Program-made: the position numbers and the translations under genes
In this document: positions 12,441-14,995 of the stretch, piece after piece
Layout of the letters: every line of letters starts with the position of its first letter
Numbering within the stretch: position 1 is the stretch's first letter
Notes under the pieces: generated by a model
Seen by the model: the letters and a program-made list of their open reading frames with translations, nothing else
What the model was told of the DNA's origin: nothing
Databases searched by the model: none
Assembly: GCA_020436865.1 (NCBI GenBank)
Contig: JAGQXA010000256.1
Location: forward strand, 1-14,995
DNA length: 14,995 nucleotides
Source of the DNA: Saprospiraceae bacterium
Lineage (GTDB): Bacteria > Bacteroidota > Bacteroidia > Chitinophagales > Saprospiraceae
Reading direction: 5' to 3'

Positions 12441-14995
12441 ATGCCCCTCAAGGAAACCCTCGAGCAGTTGCTGCTCCTCACCGACCAACTGGCCCCGCAG
12501 GAACTCGAACGATCCTCCTTCTTCGCCGACTTCCAGAAGCTGAATGCCTCCGTCTCCTCCGCCGATCTGCAGGCCGCCTCGACGCCCCGCTTCTCTTTCG
12601 AGAAGACGGAATTCCGCACGCGACGAACGCTTTCGGAAAAAGACCTCAAGCGGCTCGGCCGGGTGGCCGAAAAGATGCAGGAGGCCGAACGACCGGCCTA
12701 TCGCATTTTTCGTCGGGAAGTGCCTCTCGCCCAATCGCTGGCGCCGGGCTCGCAGCCCGACTGGGCCGTTGGGCTGGCCCCGGAACGCTCGTTCGGCCCC
12801 TTCACCGGGCGCGACGGCCGCAAGTTCTGGTACGACTTCTTCCCCATCATCCAACTGATGCCGCTCTACCTGCCGGGGCAAAGCGATCCGGCCCTGCTCT
12901 TTTACGTCTCGAGCCTGCAACGGAAGATCAGTGTTGGGCTACCTTCCGCCAACCAGGTCATCCAACTCTTCCAGGGCGCCAAATACAACCTGGCCGGCAG
13001 CAGCATCTGGATCCGCGCCGACCTGCTGGCCAACGGACCGTCGACCAAAGACTACGTCGGACTCAAGATCGGCGGCGGGACGATCACCCTCAGCAAAAAA
13101 CCGCAGAACATCGCCGGCAAACTGACCATTCCCGCCGGCGCCACCTGCACGGTCGACCTGAAGCTCAAACAGGACGCGCCCCCTACCCCCTCCGCCGGCA
13201 ATTATGCCCGCGACGTGAAGGACGCTACCCTCGAACTGCCCAAGACCTTCGCCTTCCACTTCACCGCCGCCGCCAAGCAGATCGACGCCGTCGGCGACGC
13301 CAACTGGAACCTCTACGGACAAAAGACCGACTTCACTTACCAGGGCGCCTCGCCGGGTATCCACATTTCCCAACTGAAGACGGTCTTCATTCCGCTCCAG
13401 GCCACCAAGCCGGCCTTCCAGGTGAAAAAATCGAAGTCGTACTTCGCGCAGGCTGCCGGCAAAACGCAGATCCAACAGTCGGCCTGGGCCTTGCCGACCT
13501 CCCAGATCGACGTCAACCTGCCCACGCCCGCGCCGGGCATCGGGGGCCTGGCCATCGTGGCCGGCGAAGGGCTTTCGCTCAACTGGCGGGGCCTGCGCGA
13601 CGGCCCCATCCACCTGCCCCAGCCGTGGATCATCCTGTATCCGGGGCTGCTGACCATCGCCGACCTGCAAGCCGGCAACCTCTATGCCAACCAGCGTTTT
13701 CTGATGTGGAAAGACGACGACTCGGTCTATCGCTCTTCGGTCGAGTTGCAGTTCACCGACTCCTTTCCTCTGTTCTACCTCGCCGGTAGCCAGGGCGCCG
13801 AGATCGTATTCGCCGAAACCAACGCCGAGTCGCGGCAAGACCGTCCGGTCGACGTGGCCGGGCGCGCCATGGAGGTCAAGACCAAAAAGTCGCTCTTCGT
13901 GCTGAGCTACACCGAAACCCTGCAACTGGTGTACCTCTACGACGACAACATCCTGGTCGACAACCTCGACCCCAATGTGCCGCTGCCGCAGCAATTCCCC
14001 AAGCCCAAGTCGCTGGCCATCCGCAACGCCCTGTTCACCACCACCCCGGTCAACGGCTTCCTGCTCTTTGCGGAACTGCTCGACGAGGAGATGATCGATC
14101 AGGGGCATTTGCTGCTGGTTTTCGGTCTGTATGGCATCCTGCCCTCCCTGCCCGACCCCTACGCCGCCAACATCGGTCTGTTCCGCACGGCCAACGACCG
14201 CGGGGTCAAGAGCCGCTACCTGGCCCTGATGCTGGTTTGCTACATCCCTTGGACGCACTCGACCGACGAGGAGACGGCCGACAACGTCCACACCAATTTC
14301 TTCATCCTGCCGCTGGGCCTCGGCGGGAAGAACCTGCTCGCCTCCGGCGACAACGCCCAGGCCGCACCCGATATAGCCACTCCCGGCGCGACCACCTTTG
14401 CCTCCAGCAGCCGGCAAAAGCCCCTGGAGCCCGAGTGGGACCGTCTCTTCTGGCGTTTCTACATCGAGCAGTTCGCCCTGCTCGACGTATCGACCAATGC
14501 CGACTGGATGGGCGTTAGTTTCGCCTGGTTCAATTCGCGCAGGGTCAGCGATAACGATTACGTTTTCTACCAGATCTACGGCGCCCAGGATACCGACGAC
14601 CAGACCCAGGCCCTCTTTCCGCTGCAGGTGCAGGGCATGGACCTCATCGCCCAGGCCAAATTCGTGCGGGCCTTTACCGTACCACAGATCTCCTGGGAGC
14701 CCCTCTACAACCTGACCGAGCCCGATCTGCCCGGCCAGGACCCGCCCGACGGGTTCAACTTCTACCCCAACGACGGGGGGCCGACGCGCCTCTTCAACGA
14801 CAACCCCAAGCCGGTACCCATCGCCCCGCTGCCGAAGATCGACGAACTGCTCGACTACTACCACAACATCCAAGGGCCTAACGGCTTCACCGGCGCACTC
14901 TTCACCCTGCCCTACGGCCTGAAGGCCTTCGCCGAGTTCAACAAACACCATCCCGACTGGGCAGATGTGGGATTGGGCCTGAACCAAGCCTCCTT
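12441..14995 (+). CDS. Large protein of unknown function, 3' end outside the window
   Basis: An uninterrupted frame of 851 codons runs off the window, so the protein is longer than 851 residues. I do not recognise it. ATG 12441 is the only ATG or GTG after the in-frame TAG at 12315; no Shine-Dalgarno is seen. It has no signal peptide, so it is probably cytoplasmic or exported by a non-Sec route. The first ~100 residues are charged and helical-looking (LSEKDLKRLGRVAEKMQEAE). The rest looks beta-rich with many aromatic residues and prolines, for example KFWYDFFPIIQLMPLYLPG (about 135-153), GLSLNWRGL (about 377), HLLLVFGLYGILPSLPDP (about 557) and ALMLVCYIPWTH (about 594). Some stretches are hydrophobic but none is a clear membrane helix. 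No nucleotide-binding, protease or nuclease motif was found. Codon use is GC-rich like the neighbours, giving no sign of recent transfer. A structural or virion-like shell or adhesin role is conceivable but unsupported. Confidence 0.85.
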   Translation, partial: MPLKETLEQLLLLTDQLAPQELERSSFFADFQKLNASVSSADLQAASTPRFSFEKTEFRTRRTLSEKDLKRLGRVAEKMQEAERPAYRIFRREVPLAQSLAPGSQPDWAVGLAPERSFGPFTGRDGRKFWYDFFPIIQLMPLYLPGQSDPALLFYVSSLQRKISVGLPSANQVIQLFQGAKYNLAGSSIWIRADLLANGPSTKDYVGLKIGGGTITLSKKPQNIAGKLTIPAGATCTVDLKLKQDAPPTPSAGNYARDVKDATLELPKTFAFHFTAAAKQIDAVGDANWNLYGQKTDFTYQGASPGIHISQLKTVFIPLQATKPAFQVKKSKSYFAQAAGKTQIQQSAWALPTSQIDVNLPTPAPGIGGLAIVAGEGLSLNWRGLRDGPIHLPQPWIILYPGLLTIADLQAGNLYANQRFLMWKDDDSVYRSSVELQFTDSFPLFYLAGSQGAEIVFAETNAESRQDRPVDVAGRAMEVKTKKSLFVLSYTETLQLVYLYDDNILVDNLDPNVPLPQQFPKPKSLAIRNALFTTTPVNGFLLFAELLDEEMIDQGHLLLVFGLYGILPSLPDPYAANIGLFRTANDRGVKSRYLALMLVCYIPWTHSTDEETADNVHTNFFILPLGLGGKNLLASGDNAQAAPDIATPGATTFASSSRQKPLEPEWDRLFWRFYIEQFALLDVSTNADWMGVSFAWFNSRRVSDNDYVFYQIYGAQDTDDQTQALFPLQVQGMDLIAQAKFVRAFTVPQISWEPLYNLTEPDLPGQDPPDGFNFYPNDGGPTRLFNDNPKPVPIAPLPKIDELLDYYHNIQGPNGFTGALFTLPYGLKAFAEFNKHHPDWADVGLGLNQAS

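Noticed and set aside
12156..12920. Reading frame open for 255 codons upstream of the caspase signal peptide
   Set aside because: The residues look like antisense translation of the giant gene and the intergenic DNA, and would bury the signal peptide at position 256. The start at 12155 fits family and export logic.
12939..14987. Long minus-strand open frame opposite the giant gene
   Set aside because: Its translation is Gly/Val/Arg/Gln-rich low-complexity sequence typical of the antisense of GC-rich coding DNA, while the plus-strand frame is open without a break through 851 codons and has balanced composition. The choice is inferred, since neither strand matches a known family.

Overview
The window looks like a chromosomal segment of a GC-rich member of the Bacteroidota. 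This is an inference. It rests on several matches to the Bacteroidota -7 promoter element TAnnTTTG (exact at 29-36 and on the minus strand at 9569-9576), an Ala-Gln signal peptide cleavage site on the secreted caspase-like protein, and the gene content. No rRNA, tRNA, transposase, phage gene or CRISPR array was seen.

Layout. (1) 1-2456: ferrous iron uptake genes feoA and feoB on the plus strand. They overlap by 31 nt, and a promoter and a long inverted repeat lie upstream. (2) 2550-3930: a patatin-like lipid hydrolase (minus) and a small SET-domain protein (plus) diverge from a 64-bp region that holds mirror-image promoter-like boxes around a small dyad. (3) 3998-8667: a tight minus-strand operon read as FAD/[4Fe-4S] oxidoreductase, then korA, then korB. 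It looks like a self-contained 2-oxoacid:ferredoxin oxidoreductase with its own NAD(P)/FAD electron-transfer partner; 2-oxoglutarate is the favoured but unproven substrate. (4) 8668-8967: a hairpin-rich non-coding stretch ending in a strong terminator. (5) 8968-9471: a SlyD-like FKBP prolyl isomerase with a His-rich metal-binding tail and its own promoter. (6) 9621-12155: a secreted caspase-fold protein with an EF-hand-like calcium loop and a long C-terminal TPR region. (7) 12441 to the window end: the first 851 codons of a very large protein I do not recognise, transcribed away from the caspase gene.

How they work together: iron uptake and the Fe-S-rich oxidoreductase operon are both iron-linked, but nothing in the sequence shows that they are co-regulated. 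The divergent pair of secreted caspase-TPR and giant unknown protein is the least explained part and the best candidate for something undescribed. I cannot show that the two genes form one system.
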